Positions 10,398 to 20,998 of a stretch of DNA of 64,000 nucleotides are shown here, piece after piece. Each line of letters begins with the position of its first letter. Within the stretch, counting starts at the first letter, position 1. The DNA comes from Euclidia mi (Eukaryota > Arthropoda > Insecta > Lepidoptera > Erebidae). Below the pieces are notes generated by a model that had not been told where the DNA came from, searched no databases, and saw only the letters and a program-made list of their open reading frames with translations. The DNA is taken from NCBI GenBank assembly GCA_944739405.2, contig OX123190.2, forward strand, positions 25,766,807-25,830,806. The letters are read 5' to 3'. The translations under genes and the position numbers were made by a program.

Positions 10398-10811
10398 TGT
10401 AAGGTTATAGTTGTAAGATAATTAAAAACAAATTGTAATTCTATAATAAGTTATTCATATTGAATAAAAACACTATTGCATTAAAATGTATTTATAAAAC
10501 AATTCTGACACTTCAAGTAGTCGATTCCTTTGACATCCATTTAACGATTTATTTAAGGTAATTTAAAAAAAAAGTTATGGCAACACTGTCGGAGGAAGCG
10601 ATGGTTGGAGTGGGGTAGAGTTAACGTGGAAAAAGAAAGATAAGATATTGAATCAGTTGACCGCAGGTCGCCAATAGAGAAACAAGTGACAAGTGATATT
10701 TTTACGGTGTACAAGTGTGTGAGATAATATATCAAAGTGTAATTACCTAACGTGCTGGAGTTTTATTTATTGTATAGTCCGAGGGACTATACTGTGGATC
10801 CTTTTTCTACA
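10398..10811 (+). repeat. Ty3 A 5' LTR
   Basis: Starts TGTAAGGTTATAG and ends CTTTTTCTACA. It has no clear TATA box but carries GGCAACACTG (10579-10588), a motif that recurs elsewhere in the window and resembles an insect TATA-less core-promoter element. The sequence after it, TTTCAGAAGTGGCACAAC, resembles the tRNA primer-binding region of insect Ty3 elements. Confidence 0.88.
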
Positions 10812-11490
10812 TTTCAGAAGTGGCACAACGCACGTAAGTAAAACATATTTTATTTAATAACACGCGGATATGTTTTAAAATAACATTACTGACGGTAGCA
10901 GTGACATGAAATATTTTAACATTTTATTAGATTGTAACGTATTCAAATAATGTTATACAGCTGTTAATAAGTTTAAATTGTTTCGCTACAAAGAGAATAT
11001 AGTAAACGTTTGGATAACCTTGCAAATTCAACATGTGTGTTGTTTTGCTATGATAGGATTGTATTATCAAATCTTTACCACTCTAATTATTACAACCATT
11101 GGTTTTCGATGCACGCTTGTTAAACAGTCAGACTTATGAGTCCACTACCTTCACATGTGCCCAAACTTTCAACTTATATGCATAATAAGTATTAGTGCAT
11201 TATTATAGGTACAAGGTTTAGTTGGTACGTAGTTTATTATATTATCGATTGCACCCTGCCACAGTGACAGTAACTATCATAGAAAATAAATATCATGGTT
11301 GTCTAATAAACTACAAAATAAATTAAATGTATTTTCATGTTTTATTTTACTTCATTGCTGACGTTTTAGTAGAGGTTATGATTCACAATATTATCACAGC
11401 TATAATTAATTGGATTTGATCTTCCACGTTCTTTATTTATGATCAAGTTGTCATAAAATAACATTTGTTTTTGTTTTCGAGTTCTACAAC

Positions 11491-12620
11491 ATGGATGAGG
11501 ATGGTGAACGACGCAAATTAGAGACACCGTCGCGAAGCCGAAATCGAGGCGCACCCGCAGCCGTAGTCGTCTTGGGCAGAATCGAGACCGAGAGCTGAAC
11601 GTAGACCGGGAACGAGTCCTGCGTCTAGAACGAGAGCTGCAACGCGAAAGGGAACTTTTACGGCAACGAGAGAGAAGTTCGTCACGGACGAGCTACCCAC
11701 GATTGGCGGAGTGTCGGGAGGACTGCGAGCGTCACGATAGCCAGCATCCTGGACGTCCCGCATCACATACCAGGTCACGTACTCCTTAATTTTTCTACTA
11801 TGTGGCTAAAATAATTAAATCTATAAGGCATGATCTTGAGTCTCAACCAGTACAGCAACAACAACCTATACTGAATAAAAATATAGATCACAAGAATATC
11901 CTTCCGAATTTTGACCCGGCTATTAAAAACCAGAGGATAGATATTTGGTTAAAGAAAGTCAATGAATGCGCAGCAGTATATGGTTGGGGCAATAGAACCA
12001 CAATACATTTTTCCCTGCAAAAGCTCCAAGGATTGGCCAAAACATGGTTCGAAAGTTTAGACACCCTTATGTATACTTGGCAAGAGTGGCAAGAGAAGCT
12101 AACAAATGCGTTTCCTCACGAACATAACTATGGCCAATGCTTGGAAGACATGTTGAGGAGAAAAAGTAGATTCAATGAACTTATAGAGACATATTAATAT
12201 GAAAAGTTGGCGTTACTATTTGTGTGGTATTACCGGTAAACGCGCGGTCGATTGCATCATTCACGGAATTAGTGATAAAACCAAGAAGTCTAGTGCGCTA
12301 GCGTTGCGATGTGCTTATCCAGAACAATTTTAACAATTTCTAATGAGCAGTAGGGACACAATTAACTTTCTACACTCTAATAATTTAAAAAATAGGAATA
12401 TATCAGATAATAGTGATGGTTCGGCGGCAAATTCTAAAAACAGTCCTAGTCTAGGCGGTTATTGTTTCAATTGCAAGGAACGGGGGCATCCATATCTGTA
12501 ATGCTCAAAACCCTTTGTAAAGTGTAGGACATGTCATAAGATAGGGCATAAAACAGAAAACTGTTTCAATAGATCAGAGAGTTCATCTGCCAAGACGCAT
12601 ATGGTCCATAAGACGATGCG
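11491..12620 (+). pseudogene. Ty3 A gag, frameshifted
   Basis: The start at 11491 (MDEDGERRK) is followed by a frameshift into an Arg/Glu-rich coiled-coil segment (LERELQRERELLRQRE). After a stop at 11788 comes the capsid-like part at 11802-12197, with IDIWLKKVNECAAVYGW and LQGLAKTWFESL, the conserved retrotransposon gag core. Two zinc knuckles follow at 12461-12572: CFNCKERGHPYL*C, which has a nonsense codon before its last Cys, and CRTCHKIGHKTENC. Confidence 0.82.
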
Positions 12621-12724
12621 TATCTCTATCTCCAATCCAAGTGCAAAGAATCAATAGCTCGTAATATAGGTCAGGCCCATGACAATATACCAACCGTTAT
12701 GAGGGGTTTTGGCAATGGTCCGGT

Positions 12725-14860
12725 GTAGTTCCCTGGTAGTGTAGTTCTTGATCTTGAGACTGATGGTGTCTGTGCAAAGGTAGTGTGTAAGGTCGTAAAT
12801 GGTCACGTTTTGGTTAAACCATTTTTAATCGGTCAGTCTTTCACGAAACGGCCTCATATTACAGTGTATAAGGACTCTACTAGTTTACGATTTCTAGACT
12901 TTGATTCAGAACTACCTAAAATAGATCTTTGCACCGACTGTGACCGATGAGTATAACGTAGCTGGTCCCGTTCAACTGTTTGATACTGCAAGCGTTAGGT
13001 TATTTACTGGCTCGGGGTATGATGGTGAAAGAAATGACTAAGTTAGTGGGTAAATTAAATAACCATCTTATTTGTGGAGGTATATACCCAGTCAGAAACG
13101 GACAGGCACACGTGATTGTCTCACCAGTTACTGTACCGGTTCACTTTGCGATGACTCCATCATATGCTGAGCCGAATAGATTATGGTCGTAAATCACGGT
13201 AATTTTTATTTATTTAATTAGGTCTACCAGCTATTGTTACAGTAATACATGCATAATTTACAAAAGTAATATCCTTATTACTAACTGCACAATCTTTACA
13301 GGTAAACGCCACTTGCTAATTAGAACATGTTATTAACCCAAATTAAGTTTAAATCTGCAGAATTACAAATACCTTACACAACTAATTATTGGTAAACAAA
13401 TAGAGAAAGAAATCGACAATTATACAAAAAAAACAAAGTAATCAAAGTAGCTTCAGAGACGATGCCTGGTAAAGATCATGAGGAGCTAGGAGATAAAGCA
13501 ATTCGTGAAATTCAAATTTAAATCGGACCAACAGGAACTGAGGAGGTTAAATGCAAACTTATCGAACTGTTAAATCGTTTTAATCATTGTTTCGTTACGT
13601 GTCTTCTCGACCTAGGTTGTCGTAACGTTACTGAGATGAATATTAAATTAAATACTCAGAAACCCGTTGTCTGTAGGCCATACAGGCTTTCTCATTCAGA
13701 AAAAGAAAGTTTGTGCCATGACCAAGGAAATGTTGGAAGCCGGAATAATTAGAAGAGTCTACGTCGGACTACGCAAGTCCAATTATTCCAGTGCGTAAGA
13801 AAAACGGCAATCCCAGAATATGCATTGATTTTATTGAATGCTAAATTCTGTAACCTTAAAAGAGACATACCGTATGCCTGTTATTGAGGACGAAATTGCA
13901 AGGTTGTCAGGTCAGGCATGGTTCATTAGTAATTACCCTGGATCTCATGTCTGGTTATTACCAAGTCCCAATAGCTGAGAATAGTAAACGCTTCACAGCC
14001 TTCGTTACCCCGAACGGTCAATATGAATTCAACCGTATGCCGTTCGGTTAAGCGAAATGCGTAAAGGTACCGAGTATATTGTTGGCCTATTAATTTTTGG
14101 TAAAACGCCGGAGCAATGTTTGGATAGGTTGGAGGTCTTTTACACATTCCGTAACCCTGATAGGCTAATTAGTGACCGAGGTAGTTGTTTCACATTTCAC
14201 CGTTTCAAACCGTTATGTTTCGATAAGGGTATCAAACATATTTTAAACGCGGTAGCTAGCCCACGGTCAAAAAGTCAGGTGGAGTGGTTCATTTTGGACT
14301 CGCACACTGCACAAAATTTAAATGACAACGAAAAGGATTGGGATAAGAAACTAGGCATGATTCAATGGGGGACGGAATAATACTATACAAAAGACAAGTA
14401 TTAATAACAAGTAATGTTTGGCTTAAAAATGAACAGTGAGTTGAACCCAATTATGAATGAAATCGCGTTGCCAAAAAAAATCCTGACTTGATTTCCATTC
14501 GTGACGAGGCTAAGGAAAGGATAGACAGGAAACAAGCCAAACAAAAGGAATAATACGATAGGGGCAGGAAACTAGCTCAAACATATAGTAGCGGTAATGT
14601 GGTAAAAGTATTAAAGTCATCCTACAACAATGATGGTAAAAGCACAAAACTCATTCCTTCTTTTGGAAGCCCCTACAAAATAACAAGATCGTTAGGAAAT
14701 GAACGTTATAGGATCGCACCGATTCCCGGGTTAAGGCCATGAAAAATAAGCGTAAAACTTATGTCGCCGCGGATCGCTTGCAACCGTGGATACACATCGT
14801 GACCCTCGAGGTTAATAATGATGAATCCGATCTGGTAATGATGCAACCAATAGTGAATGA
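12725..14860 (+). pseudogene. Ty3 A pol remnants with internal deletions
   Basis: Protease-like strands lie near 12725-12895 (PGSVVLDLETDGV). RT begins QKPVVCRPYRLSHSEKE (about 13660) and continues IPVRKKNGNPRICIDF, LDLMSGYYQVPIAE and FNRMPFG (14047). It then jumps to a YIVGLLIFGKTPEQCLDRLE segment, which aligns with the RT YxDD strand but lacks both catalytic Asp. The next jump goes straight into integrase: RLISDRGSC...GIKHILNAVASPRSKSQVEWF (14150-14290). RNase H and the integrase N-terminus are gone. The integrase C-terminus remains, out of frame, to about 14750. Nothing here could be translated as a polyprotein. Confidence 0.82.
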
Positions 14861-14954
14861 TGTTAGGTACATTTATATAACTTTACTTATTTTAACAAAT
14901 GTTTAAAATAACTTGTTATTGATATACAAATCGTTAATAAAACTAAATGATAGC

Positions 14955-15465
14955 TGGTTCGGCGTGGTGCCGAAACCGATTAGGTTCTAGGCGACTTGGA
15001 GAAGGAAATGGACTGTATACAAAGGATAGCGGGTTTAGCCGCCTAGGAGGGAATAAGGGAAGAGGAGATGGATACGGGAGGAGGTGATTGAGTGGGTATA
15101 GGATATTTCCAGGATGGAAGGCACTTACCTTATAGCCTTCTTCGTTTCTTTTCCTCCTGGTGTTTTCGTGATGTAGCTGCTTGTTTTCACTTCACTCACG
15201 AGCGGGTTTTCCTTGGTGGAAGCGGCAAAATCACATACAGCGGCGCGGCGCGGAGCGGTATCGAGTCGGCGTTCTCAGCGAGCGGAATGTTCGAGACTGT
15301 CACTCGCGTCGACGAATCGCGTCGACGAATCAGGCGCAAGGCAGTGCCTCTTCCAGGGAGAGGGAAAGAGAGGGACGGAAATATGATATCGCTCGCACTA
15401 GACAAGCGTGGAACGATTCATCTTGATGCGATTAGTTTTATATAGGAAGGTAGATGGCGCTACCA
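14955..15465 (-). repeat. BEL/Pao 3' LTR
   Basis: Same sequence as 19245-19755 except T/A near 15255 and C/G near 15383. It contains a tandem CGTCGACGAATCG pair and a GCGGCGCGGCGCGG block. Several open frames cross it on both strands and recur identically in the other LTR. They are by-products of GC-rich sequence, not genes. Confidence 0.93.
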
Positions 15466-15680
15466 TATCCCCCCGGCCCTAAACGGTTGCCTTTAAAAAA
15501 AATAGAATTGAACTTAGCTATGTTGGGTGTACTACCGCATAACCCATCAATAGGCTAAGACAGCGATATGACAATAAAATTAATCTAAATTAACTTTAGC
15601 GAAAACTACAAACGCAATAATAGCGAAAACTACTAACTAAATACTTAAACTAAGAGGTGGGTCCAACTTCAGGCTAGATC

Positions 15681-16783
15681 TCACTGAGTTGGAAGCGGAC
15701 GCGAGTTGATCAGTGCCTCTACTTGTGCAAGGACAGTTAAAGGCTCTTCGTAAGAGAGGATCTGTTGACCTATAACTTTGAAGAGATGCGTTTTAATTAC
15801 TTTGACCATGCTTGCCCAACATCCACCGAAATGTGGTGATGCTGGTGGAATAAACTTCCAGTCAATATGATCTATGGAAAGTTCTTCCTGAAGACGAGTA
15901 CGATAACCCGCGACGTGATTGAAATAAGTAGCGGGAACAAGTTCAATCAATTTACGAACGCGGTTGGCGACAAAGTCTGCCAGCGGTGAGGAGAAGAATA
16001 AATCCAAGCGAGCACTACCTTGGAGTCGGAAAATGCGTATATTTTATTAATGGGGTAGTGGGGCAAAACTGTGTCTTGAACCTTGCGGAGCAACTGAGAC
16101 AGCAGAAGGGCCGCGCACAACTCCAGTCTCGCAACCGAAATGATTTAACAGGCGAGACCTTAGACTTGGCACAAACTAACTGCACCGAGTAGTTAGAACC
16201 AATGCGGACTTGCAGATATACGACTCCGCCGTAAGCACGCTCGCTGGCGTCAGCGAAACCTGTTAAGTTGATGGTACATCCATCTACCAACCCAAGATGA
16301 CGCGGAATAGTAACTTGATTGAGCGCGGTAAGCTCAATACAAAACTGGCCCCAAGCGGCGACAATATGGTCAGGGGGTGTTTCATCCCACTCACACTTTG
16401 ATAGCCAAAGCTCTTTGATGAAGAGCTTGGCGTACAAAATTGTGGGAGCCACAAAACCCATTATGTCCCATAGTCGAGCCTGTGACAGCATAGTGCGTTT
16501 GGTGCACTTATCATCTGGTGGTGAGACGTCAAACCGAAAACTATCGCAGGATTTGTCCCAGCGTAAACCGAGAACCTTACGCGGTACAGACTTCTCAAAC
16601 TCAATGTCTCGAGAAGCTTTATGAGAATCTGGTATGCGTGCGAGAACCTCCTAAGAGTTGCTTGTCCATTTGACAAGATCAAACTGGCCTCGCTTGAAAA
16701 GCTGAATAAGCTCTTCACAAAGCGAAATTGCTAGCGGAGCGGATATGACATTACAGGCAATATCATCTATATACAAAGCGGAT
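15681..16783 (-). pseudogene. BEL/Pao pol remnant: RT palm end, RNase H, integrase end
   Basis: On the minus strand: YIDD at 16773-16762 (RT active-site strand, SALYIDDIACN), then the thumb/connection region with LWDIMGFVAPTILYAKLFIKELW. RNase H-like residues follow, with LTGFADASERAYGGVVYL and, in a shifted frame, FSDSK. The integrase C-terminal part is DWKFIPPASPHFGGCW...VEALINSRPL. The residues after FGG are CWAS, where the family normally has W-E, so the catalytic Glu appears lost. The RT fingers, the integrase zinc-binding domain and its first two acidic residues are absent. Confidence 0.85.
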
Positions 16784-16876
16784 GTGTAGTATAGTATAGT
16801 GTAGCGTAGCGTAGCATAACGTAGCATAGCGTAGCATTGCATGGCGTAGCATAGCATAGCATAGCATAGCATAGCT
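16784..16876. repeat. (GTAGC/ATAGC)n microsatellite in BEL pol
   Basis: About 93 bp of imperfect pentanucleotide repeats (units GTAGC, ATAGC, ATAGT) lies exactly between the end of the gag-protease ORF and the YIDD segment of RT. It replaces the N-terminal half of RT. The target-site duplication of the element is also ATAGC, probably a coincidence. Confidence 0.9.
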
Positions 16877-16878
16877 AA

Positions 16879-18918
16879 TTAGTGCTTTATCTTACACACA
16901 GTTTTAGCACCCACCTTAATCTCTTGAAGAGCAGAACAACAAAAAGACGTAATACAATGAGAAGTATGTAACGTAGGTACGGTACCCATAATCACATACC
17001 CAAGTACCGTCTCAATAGCGGGCGGTAAATCATATCGCTCACTACGAACTATGTTAGTTAATAGCAAGTGCGGAAATATCGAAGCTCCGATCAAAAGATC
17101 AATGCCTGCCGGATTCGCAAACTCCGCGTCGGCTAGCGGCAATGATTCGAGATGAGTGAGTGATGCTACGTCTACATTAGCGTTCGGCAATGCGTCCGTG
17201 ATACGCTCCACGATAAGCGAAGAAATGTTAAAATTAATGTTCCTATCAAAACGCGAATGTATTTTAACATCTACGGAACCCCTGCAATGCCTTTCTGATC
17301 CGCCTATCCCTTTGACGGTTGAGTTAGTATTTTTAAAGTTATTCCATAATCCGAGGCGTTTGAAGCATTCCGATGTTATTAGATTGGTCTGAGATGCGCT
17401 ATCTAGCAGACAACGTACCATGTGCGGCGACCCATTAACATCATATACGATAACTTGCGCTGTCGCTAACAGTACCGTCTTAGACGCCGTACTCTGCGTT
17501 TTGGCCCTGCGCGGATCATTATAGATGCGCGAGTGCCGTCCTCGCGTGCGCGTCGCCTGCGCAATGGATGTCATACACAACGATACTTCTTCGCCCTCAG
17601 ACCTGGAGGGCGCAGCTACCGTGTTCTGCACTTGCGACGTACTCGTAAGTGTGTCAAGGTTAGCGGCTTGACTTGACAACCGGTTATTTTTATCATAATG
17701 TAACAGTGTATGATGTTTTTGTTTACACGTGCGACATCTCGTTCTACTGGAACAATTACTCGTTTTATGTTTTATGCTTAAGCAATTAATGCAAGCTTTG
17801 TTATCTTTTACGCTTTTAAAACGAGCAATTGGATTTAAATCATTAAAGGTGGGACACTTATAGTAATGGTCGTGCACTATATTACTGCACAGACACTTCT
17901 GTGAATTATTACTATTAGATTCCGAACATGTTACGTAAGATTGTGGATTAGGGACTGAGTTATTATTACAATTTCGCGATTTATTCAACCTTTGTTTGTT
18001 GTTGTTAGTGTTAGACGGGCCAGGTGAACCCGACTGCGTATTATGAAATATTCGACACTGATCTTTGATGAACGAAATAAAACTATCTAGTGTAGGTATT
18101 TTATTATTGCGTTCCGTCATCTCGAATGCGCGAATTGTATCAGTGTCAAACTTTTTTAAAGCGAGTTGAAGCAACATAAAGTCGGAAAGATCTTCTAATT
18201 TTAAATTCCTAAGAGAATTAACCGCGGTTACGAAGTTATCAATAAACAGCTGGAAATTCGAGACAGACGCGTTGCTGGACAGTTTGAGATTTAAAGCTTG
18301 GTCAAAGTACGTAGACGCTAGAACGCGCGTGTCTTGATATCTGTCAAGTAGTGACTGAAATATGACCTGATAATTCTCAGCACTGGGTGTGACACCTGCA
18401 AATACGGACTGGGCCTTCGGTGACAGTTTACCTATTAAATAGTACAACCTGTCAGCATCTGTCAGAGAACCATTATCGTGCACTGTAGACTTAAAACTCG
18501 CATAGAATAACGGCCAATTTCGTATATCTCCGTCAAACGACATAATCTCGATTGGCGGTAATCTCGGTTTGCGGGCAACGGGCTCTGCTGAACATTTACC
18601 CTCCAATTGCGATTGTACACGCTTAATAATACAATAAAGATCTTCGAATGAGGTATACGCCTGATAGTTCGGTTTTTCATCAGGATTGATAGAAAGTAAT
18701 CTTGCGTTATAATCGTCTAACAACTTATGAAAATCTGTTCGAATACTATCTACTGTTATACAATAACTGAGAAATGCTTCGCTATTACTGTCAGACATCG
18801 ATGCGGTTTTTGAGCATTCATATATGTTTTGGATGCGCTCAAATAAAATATTGCGTTTCGCTTCTAAGATTGTCATCTCTTTGTCTTCCGACACGCGTGA
18901 CTTCTTTTGTTGTGACAT
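16879..18918 (-). CDS. BEL/Pao Gag-protease polyprotein
   Basis: An uninterrupted 679-residue frame starts MSQQKKSRVSEDKEM. Residues 115-300 form the DUF1759-type gag domain (LPPIEIMSFDGDIRNWPLF, YLIGKLSPKAQ). Residues 350-405 contain the Cys/His-rich knuckles (CPTF, ACINCLSIKHKTSNC, CRTCKQKHHTLLH). A DUF1758-type aspartic protease follows at about 500-640, with CLLDSASQTNLIT (active DSA) and IDLLIGASIFPHLL. It would assemble particles in the cytoplasm. The frame stops at VCKIKH just before the microsatellite, so pol is not fused. It is the only long ORF of this element that could still be made. Confidence 0.9.
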   Translation of the reverse strand: MSQQKKSRVSEDKEMTILEAKRNILFERIQNIYECSKTASMSDSNSEAFLSYCITVDSIRTDFHKLLDDYNARLLSINPDEKPNYQAYTSFEDLYCIIKRVQSQLEGKCSAEPVARKPRLPPIEIMSFDGDIRNWPLFYASFKSTVHDNGSLTDADRLYYLIGKLSPKAQSVFAGVTPSAENYQVIFQSLLDRYQDTRVLASTYFDQALNLKLSSNASVSNFQLFIDNFVTAVNSLRNLKLEDLSDFMLLQLALKKFDTDTIRAFEMTERNNKIPTLDSFISFIKDQCRIFHNTQSGSPGPSNTNNNKQRLNKSRNCNNNSVPNPQSYVTCSESNSNNSQKCLCSNIVHDHYYKCPTFNDLNPIARFKSVKDNKACINCLSIKHKTSNCSSRTRCRTCKQKHHTLLHYDKNNRLSSQAANLDTLTSTSQVQNTVAAPSRSEGEEVSLCMTSIAQATRTRGRHSRIYNDPRRAKTQSTASKTVLLATAQVIVYDVNGSPHMVRCLLDSASQTNLITSECFKRLGLWNNFKNTNSTVKGIGGSERHCRGSVDVKIHSRFDRNINFNISSLIVERITDALPNANVDVASLTHLESLPLADAEFANPAGIDLLIGASIFPHLLLTNIVRSERYDLPPAIETVLGYVIMGTVPTLHTSHCITSFCCSALQEIKVGAKTVCKIKH

Positions 18919-19244
18919 GCTTACGTAAGTATAAGCTAATGAGAACGAAACAAAATAAGAATATCTAATGTATCTATTATTTTACCTAAGTAGGCAACAC
19001 TTTAGAGCTGAGGAAATAAAAGTTGATTGAAATATGAGATTTATAAGACAACTATGATAGTTGCAGAAATAATAATTTAATAAGTAGGTAGCTACATAAA
19101 AGTTTACCTACTAATGCGGGCGGAAATAACCATGTGACGGTTATATGAATATATTAGGAGTATAGCTAGGTGCTATAACTGCCTAGGTATAGCGGTATAA
19201 CGTATAAAACGTAAATGAATCCGACTCGTATGGATAAAAAAAAA

Positions 19245-19755
19245 TGGTTCGGCGTGGTGCCGAAACCGATTAGGTTCTAGGCGACTTGGAGAAGGAAATG
19301 GACTGTATACAAAGGATAGCGGGTTTAGCCGCCTAGGAGGGAATAAGGGAAGAGGAGATGGATACGGGAGGAGGTGATTGAGTGGGTATAGGATATTTCC
19401 AGGATGGAAGGCACTTACCTTATAGCCTTCTTCGTTTCTTTTCCTCCTGGTGTTTTCGTGATGTAGCTGCTTGTTTTCACTTCACTCACGAGCGGGTTTT
19501 CCTTGGTGGAAGCGGCAAAATCACATACAGCGGCGCGGCGCGGAGCGGTATCGAGACGGCGTTCTCAGCGAGCGGAATGTTCGAGACTGTCACTCGCGTC
19601 GACGAATCGCGTCGACGAATCAGGCGCAAGGCAGTGCCTCTTCCAGGGAGAGGGAAAGAGAGGGACGGAAATATGATATCGCTGGCACTAGACAAGCGTG
19701 GAACGATTCATCTTGATGCGATTAGTTTTATATAGGAAGGTAGATGGCGCTACCA
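19245..19755 (-). repeat. BEL/Pao 5' LTR
   Basis: On the minus strand this is the upstream LTR. It precedes a roughly 326-bp leader (18919-19244) with a T-run next to the LTR end where a primer-binding site would lie. I could not match that site to a tRNA. Confidence 0.92.
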
Positions 19756-19867
19756 ATAGCGATTGATCATATATATATATTATGCTTGGTAACTTATTAT
19801 AATATTTATTTAATTATTGAGTTTAATAAGTATTTTTTTTGCAGTATGATTTTTTTTTTCCTTTGCA

Positions 19868-20440
19868 GGTCAGGAGCGAGAATTGATTGGTTCGCCCCCT
19901 GATCTGATGATTGATTCGTTCTTAGACGATCGAAAGTCCTTGAGAAGTGATTGGTTCAAGGCAACTACAACTGAGAATTGATTGGTTCAGGTGTAGTAGA
20001 TGATTCGATCGTTCTTAGACGATCGGAAGTCCTTGAGAAGTGATTGGTTCAAGGCAACTACAACTGAGAATTGATTGGTTCGGGTGTAGTAGATGATTCG
20101 ATCGTTCTTAGACGATCGGAAGTCCTTGAGAAGTGATTGGTTCAAGGCAACTACAACTGAGAATTGATTGGTTCAGGTGTAGTAGATGATCCGATCGTTC
20201 TTAGACGATCGAAAGTCCTTGAGAAGTGATTGGTTCAAGCCTCAAGGCTCAACTGAGAATTGATTGGTTCAGGTGTAGTAGATGATTGATTCGTTCTTAG
20301 ACCGAAGTCCTTGATAAGCGATTGTTTCAAGGCTATTATAACTGAAAATTGATTGATTAGATTTTAAGTCCCTGAGAAGTTATTGGTTCAAGGCAATTAT
20401 AACTAAGAATTGATTGTTTCGATTGAAAGTCTTTGAGAAG
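19868..20440. repeat. 93-bp minisatellite in Ty3 A
   Basis: Tandem units with starts at 19971, 20064, 20157 and 20253 give periods of 93, 93 and 96 bp. Partial and diverging units lie on both sides. Each unit has two copies of GATTGGTTC (an inverted CCAAT box) and a CGATCG...CGATCG dyad around TTCTTAGA. The array lies in the non-coding stretch between pol and the 3' LTR. The spacing is too short, and the unit too internally repetitive, for a CRISPR. Confidence 0.92.
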
Positions 20441-20581
20441 TGATTATAGAATGTATTATGTATGGATATATAGATTAATAGACATGAATTGACTAGTATA
20501 TGGTATTTTAGGGCCAAATGTAAGGTTATCAGTTATCACTGATTCGTGTATGAGGGCATACACGTTGTCAGGACGGTCAAA

Positions 20582-20994
20582 TGTAAGGTTATAGTTGTAA
20601 GATAATTAAAAACAAATTGTAATTCTATAATAAGTTATTCATATTGAATAAAAACACTATTGCATTAAAATGTATTTATAAAACAATTCTGACACTTCAA
20701 GTAGTCGATTCCTTTGACATCCATTTAATGATTTATTTAAGGTAATTTTAAAAAAAGTTATGGCAACACTGTCGGAGGAAGCGATGGTTGGAGTGGGGTA
20801 GAGTTAACGTGGAAAAAGAAAGATAAGATATTGAATCAGTTGACCGCAGGTCGCCAATAGAGAAACAAGTGACAAGTGATATTTTTACGGTGTACAAGTG
20901 TGTGAGATAATATATCAAAGTGTAATTACCTAACGTGCTGGAGTTTTATTTATTGTACAGTCCGAGGGACTATACTGTGGATCCTTTTTCTACA
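20582..20994 (+). repeat. Ty3 A 3' LTR
   Basis: Matches 10398-10811 with few differences (for example C/T in TAA[C/T]GATTT and T/C in GTA[T/C]AGTCC). Followed by the duplicated GATG at 20995. The neighbouring LINE reading frame on the minus strand runs 27 bases into this LTR before stopping. Confidence 0.92.
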
Positions 20995-20998
20995 GATG

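Larger units (their letters stand above)
14955..19755 (-). mobile_element. BEL/Pao LTR retrotransposon, internally deleted
   Basis: Two 511-bp LTRs (14955-15465 and 19245-19755) differ at only two positions that I can see. A perfect 5-bp duplication ATAGC flanks the element (14950-14954, 19756-19760). On the minus strand the LTR begins TGGTAGCG and ends CGAACCA. A G-rich polypurine tract lies just inside the 3' LTR (15466-15482). Gag-protease is intact, but pol lacks most of RT and integrase. It sits within Ty3 A. Confidence 0.94.
10398..20994 (+). mobile_element. Ty3/Gypsy element A, degenerate interior
   Basis: LTRs are 10398-10811 and 20582-20994. They are 414 and 413 bp and nearly identical, with a few visible differences. 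A GATG duplication lies at 10394-10397 and 20995-20998. The interior holds gag, protease, RT and integrase in Ty3 order, all riddled with stops and with two large deletions. A BEL/Pao element is inserted at 14955-19755. A 93-bp minisatellite lies before the 3' LTR. The right internal edge is not purine-rich, so the PPT is unclear. Confidence 0.9.

Noticed and set aside
15092..15445. Long open frames in both LTRs of the BEL/Pao element (also 19382-19735), on both strands
   Set aside because: The same frames recur in the two LTRs because the DNA is repeated. They have no start context or domain and are explained by GC-rich LTR sequence.
19868..20440. Regular repeats reminiscent of a CRISPR array
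   Set aside because: The period is 93 bp with near-identical units throughout, so there are no unique spacers. It lies inside a eukaryotic retroelement.
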